Assembly: GCA_945957365.1 (NCBI GenBank)
Contig: CAMFKI010000016.1
Location: 19,810-83,809, forward strand
Reading direction: 5' to 3'
DNA: 64,000 nucleotides
From: an uncultured Alphaproteobacteria bacterium
Lineage (GTDB): Bacteria; Pseudomonadota; Alphaproteobacteria; Rhizobiales; Aestuariivirgaceae
The stretch's first letter is position 1. Every line of letters starts with the position of its first letter. A program made the position numbers and the translations under genes. Shown piece after piece: positions 18,612-27,312 of this stretch. The notes beneath the pieces are model-generated. The model searched no databases, was not told where the DNA came from, and saw nothing but the letters and a program-made list of their open reading frames with translations.

Positions 18612-19559
18612 TCACGGGAAGTTATAGGTCGTGGAGACGGCATGCGACAGCTTGGTGTTGGCCGCCACGAAGTCCTGCAGGAACTCGTGCAGGCCGGACT
18701 GGAAGATCTCCTCCATCTTGCCGCCCTTCAGCCGGTCATAGGTGTCGCGCGCCTGCTGGTGGCAGTCGTAGCGCTGGTCGTAGACATTGGCGAGCCCGGC
18801 CAGCGCCCGGTTGATCCAGCCGTAGGAGAACAGCAGCGAGCGCGGCATCTCCTCGCGCAGGATCAGGAATTCCGCGATCAGCCACGGCCGGTAATGGGAG
18901 TCGCGGTAGAACCAGCGGTAGGAGCGGTGACCCGATACCGAGCGCAGGATCTGCGCCCATTGCTGCATGTCGATGTCGCTGCCCACGTCGGTGGGCTTGG
19001 GCAGAAGGATGAAGTACTTGACGTCGAGGATGCGCGCCGTGTTGTCGGCCCGCTCGATGAAGTTGCCGAGCTGGCTGAAGTGATAGGTGTCGTTCCTCAG
19101 CATGGTGCCGAGCAGCGCGCCGCGGAACGACATCACCCGCTGCTTCACCCATTCGAGGAACACCGGAAGCCGGTCCGCCGTCATCGAGGATGGCTTGACC
19201 TGCGCGAGTTCGTTCCACGTCGAATTGATGCTCTCCCACACGTCGCGCGTGAGGGCGGTGCGCACGGCGCGGCCGTTGTTGCGCGCCGTCTTGATGCAGG
19301 ATCGGATGGAGGACGGGTTGTCCTCGTCGAAGATCAGGAAGTCGATCACCTGGGCGGTGACGATCTCCTCATGCTTCAGGGAATAGCCGTGATCGCAGGC
19401 GCAGGACTGCAGCGTCGAGCGCCATTCGTCGCGGTGGCCCTCGATGGCGCCGGGCATCAGCGAGATGCGGTAGCCGACCTCGAGCAGGCGCGCCATGTTC
19501 TCGGCGCGCTCCATGTAGCGTGACATCCAGAAGAGCGAGGCGGCGGTGCGTCCGAGCAT
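18612..19559 (-). CDS. Alpha-E domain protein (DUF403)
   Basis: This 315-residue, mostly helical protein starts MLGRTAASLFWMSRYMERAE, the hallmark N terminus of the alpha-E family. It is preceded by a strong AGGAGG ribosome site. No enzymatic motif is recognisable. The family is almost always encoded with a circularly permuted ATP-grasp and a transglutaminase-like protein, as here. That suggests a peptide-forming or peptide-tagging complex, but this is inference. Confidence 0.9.
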   Translation of the reverse strand: MLGRTAASLFWMSRYMERAENMARLLEVGYRISLMPGAIEGHRDEWRSTLQSCACDHGYSLKHEEIVTAQVIDFLIFDEDNPSSIRSCIKTARNNGRAVRTALTRDVWESINSTWNELAQVKPSSMTADRLPVFLEWVKQRVMSFRGALLGTMLRNDTYHFSQLGNFIERADNTARILDVKYFILLPKPTDVGSDIDMQQWAQILRSVSGHRSYRWFYRDSHYRPWLIAEFLILREEMPRSLLFSYGWINRALAGLANVYDQRYDCHQQARDTYDRLKGGKMEEIFQSGLHEFLQDFVAANTKLSHAVSTTYNFP

Positions 19560-19575
19560 CAGTCCTCCTGCCCCC

Positions 19576-20991
19576 TCAATCTTCCAGAACCCAGGTGTCC
19601 TTGGTGCCGCCGCCCTGGCTGGAATTCACCACCAGCGAACCCTTCTTGAGGGCGACGCGGGTGAGACCGCCGGGCGTGATGCGCACCTTGTCGCCCGACA
19701 GCACGAAGGGTCTGAGGTCGACATGGCGCGGCGCCACGCCTGACCTGGTGAAGGTCGGCACAGCCGAAAGCGCCAGCGTCGGCTGCGCGATGTAATTCGC
19801 GGGCCTTGCCTTGAGGCGGGTCCGGAAGCTCTCGATCTCCTTGCGCGAAGAGGTGGGCCCGACCAGCATGCCATAGCCTCCCGAACCATGGACTTCCTTC
19901 ACCACGAGGTCCGGCAGATGATCCAGGACATAGGCCAGCTGCTTCGGATCGCTGCAGCGCCACGTCGGGACGTTCTTCAGCAGCGGCTTCTCGCCGGTGT
20001 AGAATTCGATGACGTCGGGAATGTAGGTGTAGATCGACTTGTCGTCGGCGATGCCGGTGCCCGGCGCGTTGACCAGCGTCACCCGGCCGGCGCGGTAGAC
20101 GTCGAAGATGCCGGGCACGCCCAGCGCCGAGTCGGGCCGGAAGGTGAGGGGGTCGAGATAGGCGTCGTCGATGCGGCGGTAGACCACGTCCACCCGCTTC
20201 GGCGCCTGCGTGGTGCGCATGTAGAGATAGCCGCCGTCGACGAACAGGTCGCCGCCCTCGCACAGTTCCACCCCCATCTCGTCGGCCAGGAAGGCATGCT
20301 CGAAATAGGCCGAGTTGTGGATGCCGGGCGTGAGGATGACGACGGTCGGCTCGCCATTGCAGCCCTGAGGGGCAACACTCTCCAGCGTCTCGCGCAGCAT
20401 GGCGGGGTAGTTCTCGACCGGGGCCACGCGCTGCTGGGCGAAGAGATCGGGGAAGAGATACATCATCGCCTCCCGGTCCTCGAGCATGTAGCTCACACCC
20501 GACGGCGTGCGGCAATTGTCTTCCAGCACGTAGAATTCGTTGGCCGCGACGCGCACGAGGTCGATGCCGATGATGTGGGCATAGATGCCGCGGGCCGGCA
20601 TCACCCCCACCATCTCCGGCACGAAGGCTTCGTTTTGTATGATGAATTCATGCGGAATGCGGCCGGCCCGGAGAATTTCCTGGCGGTGGTAGAGATCGTG
20701 GATGAAGGCGTTGAGGGCGCGCACCCGCTGTTCGATTCCGGCCGACAGCTTGCGCCACTCGGCAGCGGCGAAGACGCGAGGGATGATATCGAAGGGGATG
20801 AGCCGCTCGGCCGCCTCGTCGTCGCCATAGACCGCGAAGGTGATGCCCTGGCGGCGGAAAATCGCCTCCGCCTCGCGCAGGGCCCGGTCGACGTCACTGC
20901 GCGACAGCGTCTTCAGCCATTCGGCAACATGCGCATAGGGGGCGCGCGGAGCGCTGCCGCCGCCGTCCATCTCGTTGAAGATCACCGTCAT
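19576..20991 (-). CDS. Circularly permuted type-2 ATP-grasp protein
   Basis: From ATG 20991 the product is 471 residues (MTVIFNEMDGGGSAPRAPYA). It carries the family stretches DLYHRQEILRAGRIP, IDLVRVAANEFYVLEDNCRTPSGVS (read in parts), FVDGGYLYMR and VVKEVHGSGGYGMLVGP. The ATP-grasp fold implies ATP-dependent ligation of a carboxylate to an amine, typical of peptide-bond formation. The AAGGGCGG ribosome site is 5 nt upstream. It heads the cluster, with only 16 bp to alpha-E. A longer reading frame to 21108 has no matching family sequence. Confidence 0.9.
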   Translation of the reverse strand: MTVIFNEMDGGGSAPRAPYAHVAEWLKTLSRSDVDRALREAEAIFRRQGITFAVYGDDEAAERLIPFDIIPRVFAAAEWRKLSAGIEQRVRALNAFIHDLYHRQEILRAGRIPHEFIIQNEAFVPEMVGVMPARGIYAHIIGIDLVRVAANEFYVLEDNCRTPSGVSYMLEDREAMMYLFPDLFAQQRVAPVENYPAMLRETLESVAPQGCNGEPTVVILTPGIHNSAYFEHAFLADEMGVELCEGGDLFVDGGYLYMRTTQAPKRVDVVYRRIDDAYLDPLTFRPDSALGVPGIFDVYRAGRVTLVNAPGTGIADDKSIYTYIPDVIEFYTGEKPLLKNVPTWRCSDPKQLAYVLDHLPDLVVKEVHGSGGYGMLVGPTSSRKEIESFRTRLKARPANYIAQPTLALSAVPTFTRSGVAPRHVDLRPFVLSGDKVRITPGGLTRVALKKGSLVVNSSQGGGTKDTWVLED

Positions 20992-21383
20992 CTGCCGCCC
21001 TTGTTGCGCCGCAGTATGGAGACATGGCCCGCGGCCGCGCAAGAAAAACATGCTGCCGAAATCGCGCCTGCCTGATTTCTGATCGAATGCCCACAGCTTG
21101 GGCTGCACCCGCGGCGCAAGCGAAAGCGCAGCGATTTGTCCGGATCCAGAATTGACGGGCGTGTTCCTTGCGAAGAAACCGGAAAAATGGCATATCCACT
21201 TTATGTGTTTTCACGCGACCATATCCGGGGCGATTTTGCCTATCTGGTCAAAAACCGCATATGATGAAGTGATGCTTCATTGTGCGCGGATCGGATTCAA
21301 GCCGTAAGCACCCTGCCTCAGTCTGACCGTTTGCCGCGTCGCCGCCGGCGCGCGCGAGTTCCGTTTTCAGTTTGGAGAGTGCC
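20992..21383. other. 392-bp divergent intergenic region
   Basis: This gap lies between the minus-strand Anbu cluster and the plus-strand polyamine region and must carry promoters for both. It becomes AT-rich after about 21180. The one structured element seen is ATGAAG-TGATG-CTTCAT at 21264-21280, described separately. No convincing small gene was found. Confidence 0.5.
21264..21280. promoter_or_regulatory. Operator-like inverted repeat upstream of the transaminase gene
   Basis: Perfect 6-bp arms (ATGAAG and CTTCAT) flank TGATG, about 104 nt before the transaminase start, in an AT-rich stretch. The position suits a regulator binding site for the polyamine genes. No known consensus was matched, so this is tentative. 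Confidence 0.3.
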
Positions 21384-22769
21384 ATGAACGTCCTCAACAA
21401 GAACATCAATATCGCGGAAGTCGTGCGCAACGACATCGCGCATCACTTCCACCCCTTCACCGACCACAAGTCGTTCCACGCCGAAGGCGGCCCCCGGGTC
21501 ATGACCCAGGCCGACGGCATCTGGATCTGGGACGGCAACGGCCACAAGCTGCTGGACGGCATGTCGGGCCTGTGGTGCGTGAACGTGGGCTACGGCCGCA
21601 AGGAACTGGCCGAGGCCGCCTACAAGCAGATGCTCGACCTGCCCTATTACAACACCTTCTTCAAGACGACGACGGTGCCGACGACGGAGCTCGCCGCCAA
21701 GATTTCGTCGGTGATGCCGGAGCGCTTCAAGCACATCTTCTTCACCAACTCGGGTTCTGAATCGAACGACACCATCGTGCGCTTCGTGCGCCACTACTGG
21801 AAGCTCAAGGGCAAGCCCTACCGCCAGCACTTCATCGCCCGTACCCGCGGCTACCATGGCTCGACCATGGTGGCGGCGAACCTCGGCGGCTTCCAGGGCA
21901 TGCATGAGCAGGTCGGCACCGAGTTTCCCGGCTTCCACCATGTCATGCAGCCGCACTGGTTCGATCTCGGCGGTGACAAGACGCCGGAGGAATTCGGCCT
22001 CGAGGCCGCAGCCGACCTGGAAAGGAAGATCCTCGAAGTGGGGCCCGAGAACGTCGCCGCCTTCATCGGCGAGCCGATCCAGGGAGCAGGCGGCGTGCTG
22101 ATCCCGCCGTCGACCTACTGGCCGGAAGTGCAGCGCATCTGCCGCAAGTACGGCGTGCTGATCATCTCCGACGAAGTGATCTGCGGCTTCGGCCGCACCG
22201 GCAGCTGGTGGGGCTTCGAGACCATGGGCTTCGAACCCGACATCGTGCCGATGGCCAAGGGCCTGTCGTCGGGCTACCTGCCGATCGGTGCGGTGGCCTT
22301 CGCCGACCACCTGATCAAGGACTTCTTCGAGCTCGGTGGCGAATTCTACCACGGCATGACCTATGCGGGGCATCCGGTGGCAGCGGCCGTGGCGCTCCGC
22401 AACATCGAGATCATCGAGCAGGAGAAGCTGGTCGAGCACTCCCGCGACATCGGGCCCTATTTCGCCGAGGCACTGGCCTCGCTGCGCGATCATCCGATCG
22501 TCGGCGAGACGCGCTCCGTCGGATTGATCGGCGCCATCGAGCTGTCGAACGACAAGGCGAAGCGCGGCCGCTTCGCCAGCCCCGGCCGTGTCGGCACCAT
22601 GTGCCGTGACAACTGCTTCAAGAACGGCCTGATCATGCGCGCCTGCTGGGATACCATGGTGCTGGCCCCGCCGCTGGTCATCACCAAGGCCGAAATCGAC
22701 GAGCTGGTGCGCCTCGCGCGCCTGGCGCTGGATGCGACCTATGCCCAGGTGAAGGGTGAAGTCGTTTGA
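21384..22769 (+). CDS. Class III omega-transaminase, probably putrescine-pyruvate type
   Basis: The 461-residue PLP enzyme has HHFHPFTDHKSFHAEGG at the N terminus, FFTNSGSESNDTIVRF, the cofactor Asp in LIISDEVICGFGRTG and the Schiff-base Lys in PMAKGLSSGYLPIGA. These match the SpuC/beta-alanine-pyruvate group. Next to a polyamine binding protein and transporter it most likely transaminates putrescine to 4-aminobutanal. GGAG sits 8 nt before ATG 21384. Other omega-amines such as beta-alanine or taurine remain possible substrates. Confidence 0.85.
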   Translation: MNVLNKNINIAEVVRNDIAHHFHPFTDHKSFHAEGGPRVMTQADGIWIWDGNGHKLLDGMSGLWCVNVGYGRKELAEAAYKQMLDLPYYNTFFKTTTVPTTELAAKISSVMPERFKHIFFTNSGSESNDTIVRFVRHYWKLKGKPYRQHFIARTRGYHGSTMVAANLGGFQGMHEQVGTEFPGFHHVMQPHWFDLGGDKTPEEFGLEAAADLERKILEVGPENVAAFIGEPIQGAGGVLIPPSTYWPEVQRICRKYGVLIISDEVICGFGRTGSWWGFETMGFEPDIVPMAKGLSSGYLPIGAVAFADHLIKDFFELGGEFYHGMTYAGHPVAAAVALRNIEIIEQEKLVEHSRDIGPYFAEALASLRDHPIVGETRSVGLIGAIELSNDKAKRGRFASPGRVGTMCRDNCFKNGLIMRACWDTMVLAPPLVITKAEIDELVRLARLALDATYAQVKGEVV

Positions 22770-22851
22770 GATTACAAGAGTTTAACGTGATTTCGATTGG
22801 CCGGGGGGAGCGGGGGCGCTAGACTCCCTCCCCAGAATGGGGCCGCCAACA

Positions 22852-22879
22852 GCACCGGGCGGTTGAGAGCTATCGGTGC
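22852..22879 (+). other. Leader stem-loop before the binding-protein gene
   Basis: GCACCG (22852-22857) and CGGTGC (22874-22879) are perfect arms in the 137-bp gap between the transaminase and binding-protein genes. The gap also holds a G-run/C-run pairing further upstream (about 22803-22834). These may separate or stabilise the two messages; no T-run terminator is seen. Confidence 0.3.
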
Positions 22880-22906
22880 CCAACAACTGAGAAGGAATTG
22901 CCAGAC

Positions 22907-23986
22907 ATGTCGACTTTCCGTCCGCGGTTTCGTCCCAACCGCCGCTCGGTCCTCCAGGGTACCGGTGCGCTGTTTGCAGGCCTCACCTTCCTGCCGCGCT
23001 TCTCGCTGGCCGAGGAAGAGAAGAAGCTGAACTTCTACAACTGGGATACCTATATCGGCGAGAACACGCTGGCCGAATTCACCGATGCCACCGGCATCGA
23101 GGTGAAGATGGACCTCTATGCCGACAATGACGAGCTGTTCGCCAAGCTCAAGGGCGGCAACCCCGGCTATGACGTGATCGTGCCGACCAACGACTATCTG
23201 GAGCGCATGATCAAGGCCGACATGGTGATCCCGCTCGACCACGCGAAGATCCCCAACATGTCGAACATCGACCCGAAGTTCCAGGACGCGACCTTCGACC
23301 CGGGCCGCAAGTATTCAATTCCCTACATGTGGGGCACGGTCGGCGTCGGCTATCGCAAGTCGGCCGTCAAGGAAGCGCCGGACAGCTGGAAGCCGCTGCT
23401 CGATTCCGATGAATATGCGGGTTCGATCGCGCTGCTGGCCGACCAGCAGAACGTGCTGGGCGCCGGCCTCAAGTATCTCGGCTATTCGTGGAACTCGACC
23501 AACAAGGACGAGCTCAACAAGGTGGCGGACCTGCTGATGAAGCAGAAGAAGAACATCAAGGTCTTCGCACCCGACAATGGCCAGGACCTTCTCGCCGCCG
23601 GCGAGGTCAAGATCTGCCAGGAATGGAACGGCGACATCAAGCAGGTGATGACCGAGGACAAGGACCTGAATTACATCGTGCCGAAGGAAGGCTCGCTCGT
23701 GTGGCAGGACACCATGGCCGTGCCGAAGGGTGCGCCGCACCCCGAGAACGCCATGGCCTTCCTCAACTTCATCCTCGACGCCAAGGAAGGTGTGGGCATC
23801 GCCACCACCATCCAGTATGCCACCGCCAACAAGGCGGCGCGCGAGATGATGCCGGCGGATTATCAGAACAACCCGGTGATCTTCCCGCCGGAAGACATCC
23901 TCGCCAAGTGTGAGCCCACGCTCTATCTCGGCGAAGAAGCCATCAAGGTGCGCGACGAGATCTGGACGCGCATCCGAGCCTCCTAG
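22907..23986 (+). CDS. Polyamine ABC transporter substrate-binding protein (PotF/PotD-like)
   Basis: This 359-residue binding protein begins with a twin-arginine-like signal (NRRSVLQGTGALFAGLTF). It shows the PotF/PotD hallmarks KKLNFYNWDTYIGENTL and YDVIVPTNDYLERM, plus the conserved W-x-G-D segment in CQEWNGDIKQVM. It binds putrescine or spermidine in the periplasm for the permease and ATPase genes downstream. GAAGGA precedes ATG 22907 by about 10 nt. Confidence 0.9.
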   Translation: MSTFRPRFRPNRRSVLQGTGALFAGLTFLPRFSLAEEEKKLNFYNWDTYIGENTLAEFTDATGIEVKMDLYADNDELFAKLKGGNPGYDVIVPTNDYLERMIKADMVIPLDHAKIPNMSNIDPKFQDATFDPGRKYSIPYMWGTVGVGYRKSAVKEAPDSWKPLLDSDEYAGSIALLADQQNVLGAGLKYLGYSWNSTNKDELNKVADLLMKQKKNIKVFAPDNGQDLLAAGEVKICQEWNGDIKQVMTEDKDLNYIVPKEGSLVWQDTMAVPKGAPHPENAMAFLNFILDAKEGVGIATTIQYATANKAAREMMPADYQNNPVIFPPEDILAKCEPTLYLGEEAIKVRDEIWTRIRAS

Positions 23987-23999
23987 GAAGACCCGTGCC

Positions 24000-24026
24000 G
24001 GGGCGGCTGCCGCAAGGCGCCGCCCC
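24000..24026 (+). terminator. GC-rich hairpin with T-rich tail after the binding-protein gene
   Basis: GGGGCGGC (24000-24007) pairs exactly with GCCGCCCC (24019-24026) and is followed by TTCTCTTTTG. It lies between the binding protein and the kinase-transaminase gene on the same strand. It probably acts as an attenuator, giving more binding protein than downstream product. Confidence 0.55.
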
Positions 24027-24051
24027 TTCTCTTTTGAAGATTGCCCTCATC

Positions 24052-26370
24052 ATGCTCGACAGCCTGCGCCCACCCGCTCTTCCGCTCGACCTGCTGAAGG
24101 CCTTCGCGCTGCGGGCCTACGGCCTCGCCGGCGAGTGGTCGCCGCTCGAGGGTGAGCGCGACCAGAACCACCGTGTCGCAACCCCCGACGGCTACAGCAC
24201 CGTGTTCAAGGTCTGCCAGCCGGCCGAGGGCGATGACATCCTGCGGTGCCAGGCCGATGCGCTGGTTCACATTGCCGAAACCGATCCCACGCTGCCGGTG
24301 CCCCGCCTGGTCCGCACCCGCGGCGGCGACTATCTCGGGCGCGTCGTGCACCAGGGCACCAGCTATCCGGTCATGGTGCTGTCATGGCTCGACGGCCACG
24401 TGCTTGGCGCCGAACCGCTGACGCGTGACAGTCTCTATGAGCTCGGCCGCCTGCTGGCCCGGCTTGGCGTGGCGCTGCGCGGCTTCGTGAGCGGGGCGCC
24501 CGCCGATCGCGACCTGGTGTGGGACACGCGCCATGCACTTCGTCTCAAGCCCGAGGTCGCCAACCTGGCCGAGGAGGATCGCGAGCTTGCCGCAGCCATT
24601 CTGGCGCGGCACCAGGCGATGACAATTCCGGCGCTGAACCGCATGCGCAGCCAGATCATCCATGGCGACGTCCACCCCTACAACGTGCTGGTCGATGCGC
24701 ATGGCCGGGTCGATGGCATCATCGACTTCGGCGACATGGTGCACGCGCCGCTCATTCTCGATCTGGCCAATGCCGCGGGCGACTTCCTGTCGCCCGCCAG
24801 CGATTGCGCCGAGACCATCTTCGAACTGGCGCGCGGCTACCGCAGCGTGACGCCGCTCGAGGAAGCCGAGGCCGATGCGCTGGTCGACCTGATCGAGATC
24901 CGACTGCTGATGACGCCGCTGATCGACTCGCTGAAGGCCTCGAACGGCATCGCGCGGCAGGGCTATTTCGAAACCTTCAACGACCGCAGCATGCCGATGA
25001 TCCGCGAATTGCGGCGCATCGGGCACGACAGGCTGCGCGGCCTCGTGCGCCGGGCCGCTGCCTTCCCCGCCGAACCGCCGCGCCACGCCGAAACGGCGGA
25101 GGAGGCGATCGCCCGCCGCCGCAAGGTCATGGGCGACAAGCTCTATGTCTTCTACGACCCGCCGCTGCACATCGTGAAGGGCGAGGGCGTCTGGCTCACC
25201 GCCTCGGACGGCAAGCGCTACCTCGACTGCTACAACAACGTGCCGCATGTCGGCCATTCCCACCCCTATGTGGCCGAAGCCATCGCGCGGCAGGTGCGCA
25301 CCCTCAACACCAACACCCGCTACATCACCGACCAGGCCATCGAATATGCCGAACGGCTGGCCGAACTCGCATCGGCCGGCCTGACCTCGGTGACCTTCGT
25401 CAATTCCGGCAGCGAGGCCAATGACCTGGCCTGGCGCATGGCGAAGGCCTTCACCGGCCATTCGGGCGGCTTGTGCATGGAGTTCGCCTATCACGGGGTG
25501 AGCGAGGCCATCGATGCCTTCTCACCCTCGAACTCGGGGGTGCACTGGAACGCGCCTCACATCCGCCTCCTTCCCGCCCCCGACACTTACCGCGGCCCCT
25601 ACGGCGCGCAGGAAAGCGACGTGGGCGAGCGCTATGCGGCACTGGCCTATCCGCTGATCGCCGACCTCCGGGAAAGGGGCTATGGCGTGGCCGCCGCCAT
25701 GGTGGATTCGGCCTTCATGACCAATGGCGTGCTCGATGCGCCGGCAGGCTACCTGCAGGGCATCGTCAGGCGCGTGCACGAAGCGGGCGGGCTGTTCATC
25801 GCCGATGAGGTGCAGTCCGGATTCGGGCGCATGGGGCCGTCGTTCTGGGGCCATCGCCACCACGGCGTGGTGCCGGACTTCATCACGATCGGCAAGCCGG
25901 CAGGCAATGGCTACCCGCTGGGCGTGGTGATCACGAGGCCCGAGATCCTTTCGCATTTCCTCGAATTCGGGCCGTTCTTTTCCACCTTCGGCGGCAACAA
26001 CGTGGCGGGTGCCGCCGGCATGGCGGTGCTGGACGTGATCAGGGACGAGATGCTGGTGGAGAACGCGCGTGACGTGGGCGCGTATTTCCGGGCGGGCCTT
26101 TCGGGCCTGATGGCGCGGCACGCGCTGATCGGCGAGGTTCGCGGGGTGGGCCTCGCCACCGGTGTGGAGCTGGTGCATGACCGCGCCGGCAAGACCCCGG
26201 CAGGCGACGTCATGCACCGCCTGCTGAACCTGGTGCGCGACGCGGGCGCGCTGATCGGCGGCGAGGGCAAGCACGGCAACGTGTTGAAGATCCGGCCGCC
26301 CATCGTCTTTAGCCGTGCCGATGCCGATTTTGCGGTTGAAGCCATCGACAGGGCTCTCTCGCGGCTATAG
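24052..26370 (+). CDS. Fused APH-fold small-molecule kinase and class III PLP enzyme
   Basis: One 772-residue frame joins two enzymes. Residues about 1-330 are an aminoglycoside/homoserine kinase-like domain with IHGDVHPYNVLVD (catalytic Asp206) and GIIDFGDM. Residues about 350-770 are a class III PLP domain with NSGSEANDLAWRM, FIADEVQSGFGRMG and Schiff-base Lys615 in ITIGKPAGNGYPLG. The nearest known logic is hydroxylysine or ethanolamine metabolism, where a kinase phosphorylates a hydroxy-amine and a class III phospho-lyase removes phosphate and ammonia. Its place between a polyamine binding protein and the permeases suggests a hydroxylated amine is imported and degraded. Substrate is inferred. 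Confidence 0.85.
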   Translation: MLDSLRPPALPLDLLKAFALRAYGLAGEWSPLEGERDQNHRVATPDGYSTVFKVCQPAEGDDILRCQADALVHIAETDPTLPVPRLVRTRGGDYLGRVVHQGTSYPVMVLSWLDGHVLGAEPLTRDSLYELGRLLARLGVALRGFVSGAPADRDLVWDTRHALRLKPEVANLAEEDRELAAAILARHQAMTIPALNRMRSQIIHGDVHPYNVLVDAHGRVDGIIDFGDMVHAPLILDLANAAGDFLSPASDCAETIFELARGYRSVTPLEEAEADALVDLIEIRLLMTPLIDSLKASNGIARQGYFETFNDRSMPMIRELRRIGHDRLRGLVRRAAAFPAEPPRHAETAEEAIARRRKVMGDKLYVFYDPPLHIVKGEGVWLTASDGKRYLDCYNNVPHVGHSHPYVAEAIARQVRTLNTNTRYITDQAIEYAERLAELASAGLTSVTFVNSGSEANDLAWRMAKAFTGHSGGLCMEFAYHGVSEAIDAFSPSNSGVHWNAPHIRLLPAPDTYRGPYGAQESDVGERYAALAYPLIADLRERGYGVAAAMVDSAFMTNGVLDAPAGYLQGIVRRVHEAGGLFIADEVQSGFGRMGPSFWGHRHHGVVPDFITIGKPAGNGYPLGVVITRPEILSHFLEFGPFFSTFGGNNVAGAAGMAVLDVIRDEMLVENARDVGAYFRAGLSGLMARHALIGEVRGVGLATGVELVHDRAGKTPAGDVMHRLLNLVRDAGALIGGEGKHGNVLKIRPPIVFSRADADFAVEAIDRALSRL

Positions 26371-26439
26371 GCAGGGTTGCCCCGCCATGCCGTGCTGGGC
26401 TAGTTTCAGGAAAGACGCCAAAGGGGGAGTGCGGGCATC

Positions 26440-27312
26440 TTGGAGAACTGGAAACAGAACCCGCGGGTCTTCTGGACCCTGGGCATACCACCATCGCTGT
26501 GGCTTCTGGCCTTCTTCCTCATTCCGCTCGGCTTCCTGTTCGTGATGTCGTTCAGCGACAAGGCCGTGATCGACGGCCAGGTGTCGATCACCGACTATAC
26601 TTACCTCACCGGCATCACCAACTACATCCGCTCCTTCGATCCGCTCTATCTCGGGATCATGTGGAAGTCGGTGTGGATCAGCGCGCTGGCCACCGCACTC
26701 TGCCTCATCACCGCGTACCCCATCGCCTTCGGCATCTGCTTTGCGCCTGACAGGTGGAAGCCGCTGCTGCTGCTGCTCGTCGTGCTGCCGTTCTGGATCA
26801 ACCTGCTGATCCGCACCTATGCGCTGATCGCGGTGTTCCGCACGCAGGGCTATCTCAACTTCATCTTCGGCCTCGTGGGCCTCGGTCCCTACGAGATGCT
26901 CTACAACAACTTCGCCGTCATCTTCGGCCTCGTCTATGTCTACATGCCCTTCATGGTGCTGCCGCTCTATGCGACCATCGAAAGGCTCGACAAGTCCTAC
27001 CTCGAAGCCAGCCTCGATCTCGGCGGCTCGCAGTTCCAGACCTTCCTGCGCGTCACCATCCCGCTCACCATGCCCGGCATCGTCTCCGGCATCATTCTCG
27101 TCTTCATCCCGTGCCTCGGCTCCTTCCTGACGCCGGACCTGCTGGGCGGCGCCAATGCGCTGATGATCGGCAATGTCATCGAGCGCCAGTTCAAGGCGGC
27201 GAACGACTGGCCCTTCGGCTCGGCCCTGTCCTTCCTGCTGATGTATGCGACCTTCGGCGCGCTGGCACTGCGCTATCTCTTCACCATGCGCAGCAAGGGA
27301 GTGGACGTCTGA
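26440..27312 (+). CDS. potB: Polyamine ABC transporter permease (PotB/PotH-like)
   Basis: The 290-residue protein has six helices and the EAA loop DKSYLEASLDLGGSQFQTF. LPFWINLLIRTYALI is typical of PotB/PotH. The start is TTG at 26440, with AGGGGGAG about 10 nt upstream and no suitable ATG nearby. It ends TGATG, overlapping the next permease by one base. It pairs with PotC in the inner membrane. Confidence 0.9.
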   Translation: MENWKQNPRVFWTLGIPPSLWLLAFFLIPLGFLFVMSFSDKAVIDGQVSITDYTYLTGITNYIRSFDPLYLGIMWKSVWISALATALCLITAYPIAFGICFAPDRWKPLLLLLVVLPFWINLLIRTYALIAVFRTQGYLNFIFGLVGLGPYEMLYNNFAVIFGLVYVYMPFMVLPLYATIERLDKSYLEASLDLGGSQFQTFLRVTIPLTMPGIVSGIILVFIPCLGSFLTPDLLGGANALMIGNVIERQFKAANDWPFGSALSFLLMYATFGALALRYLFTMRSKGVDV

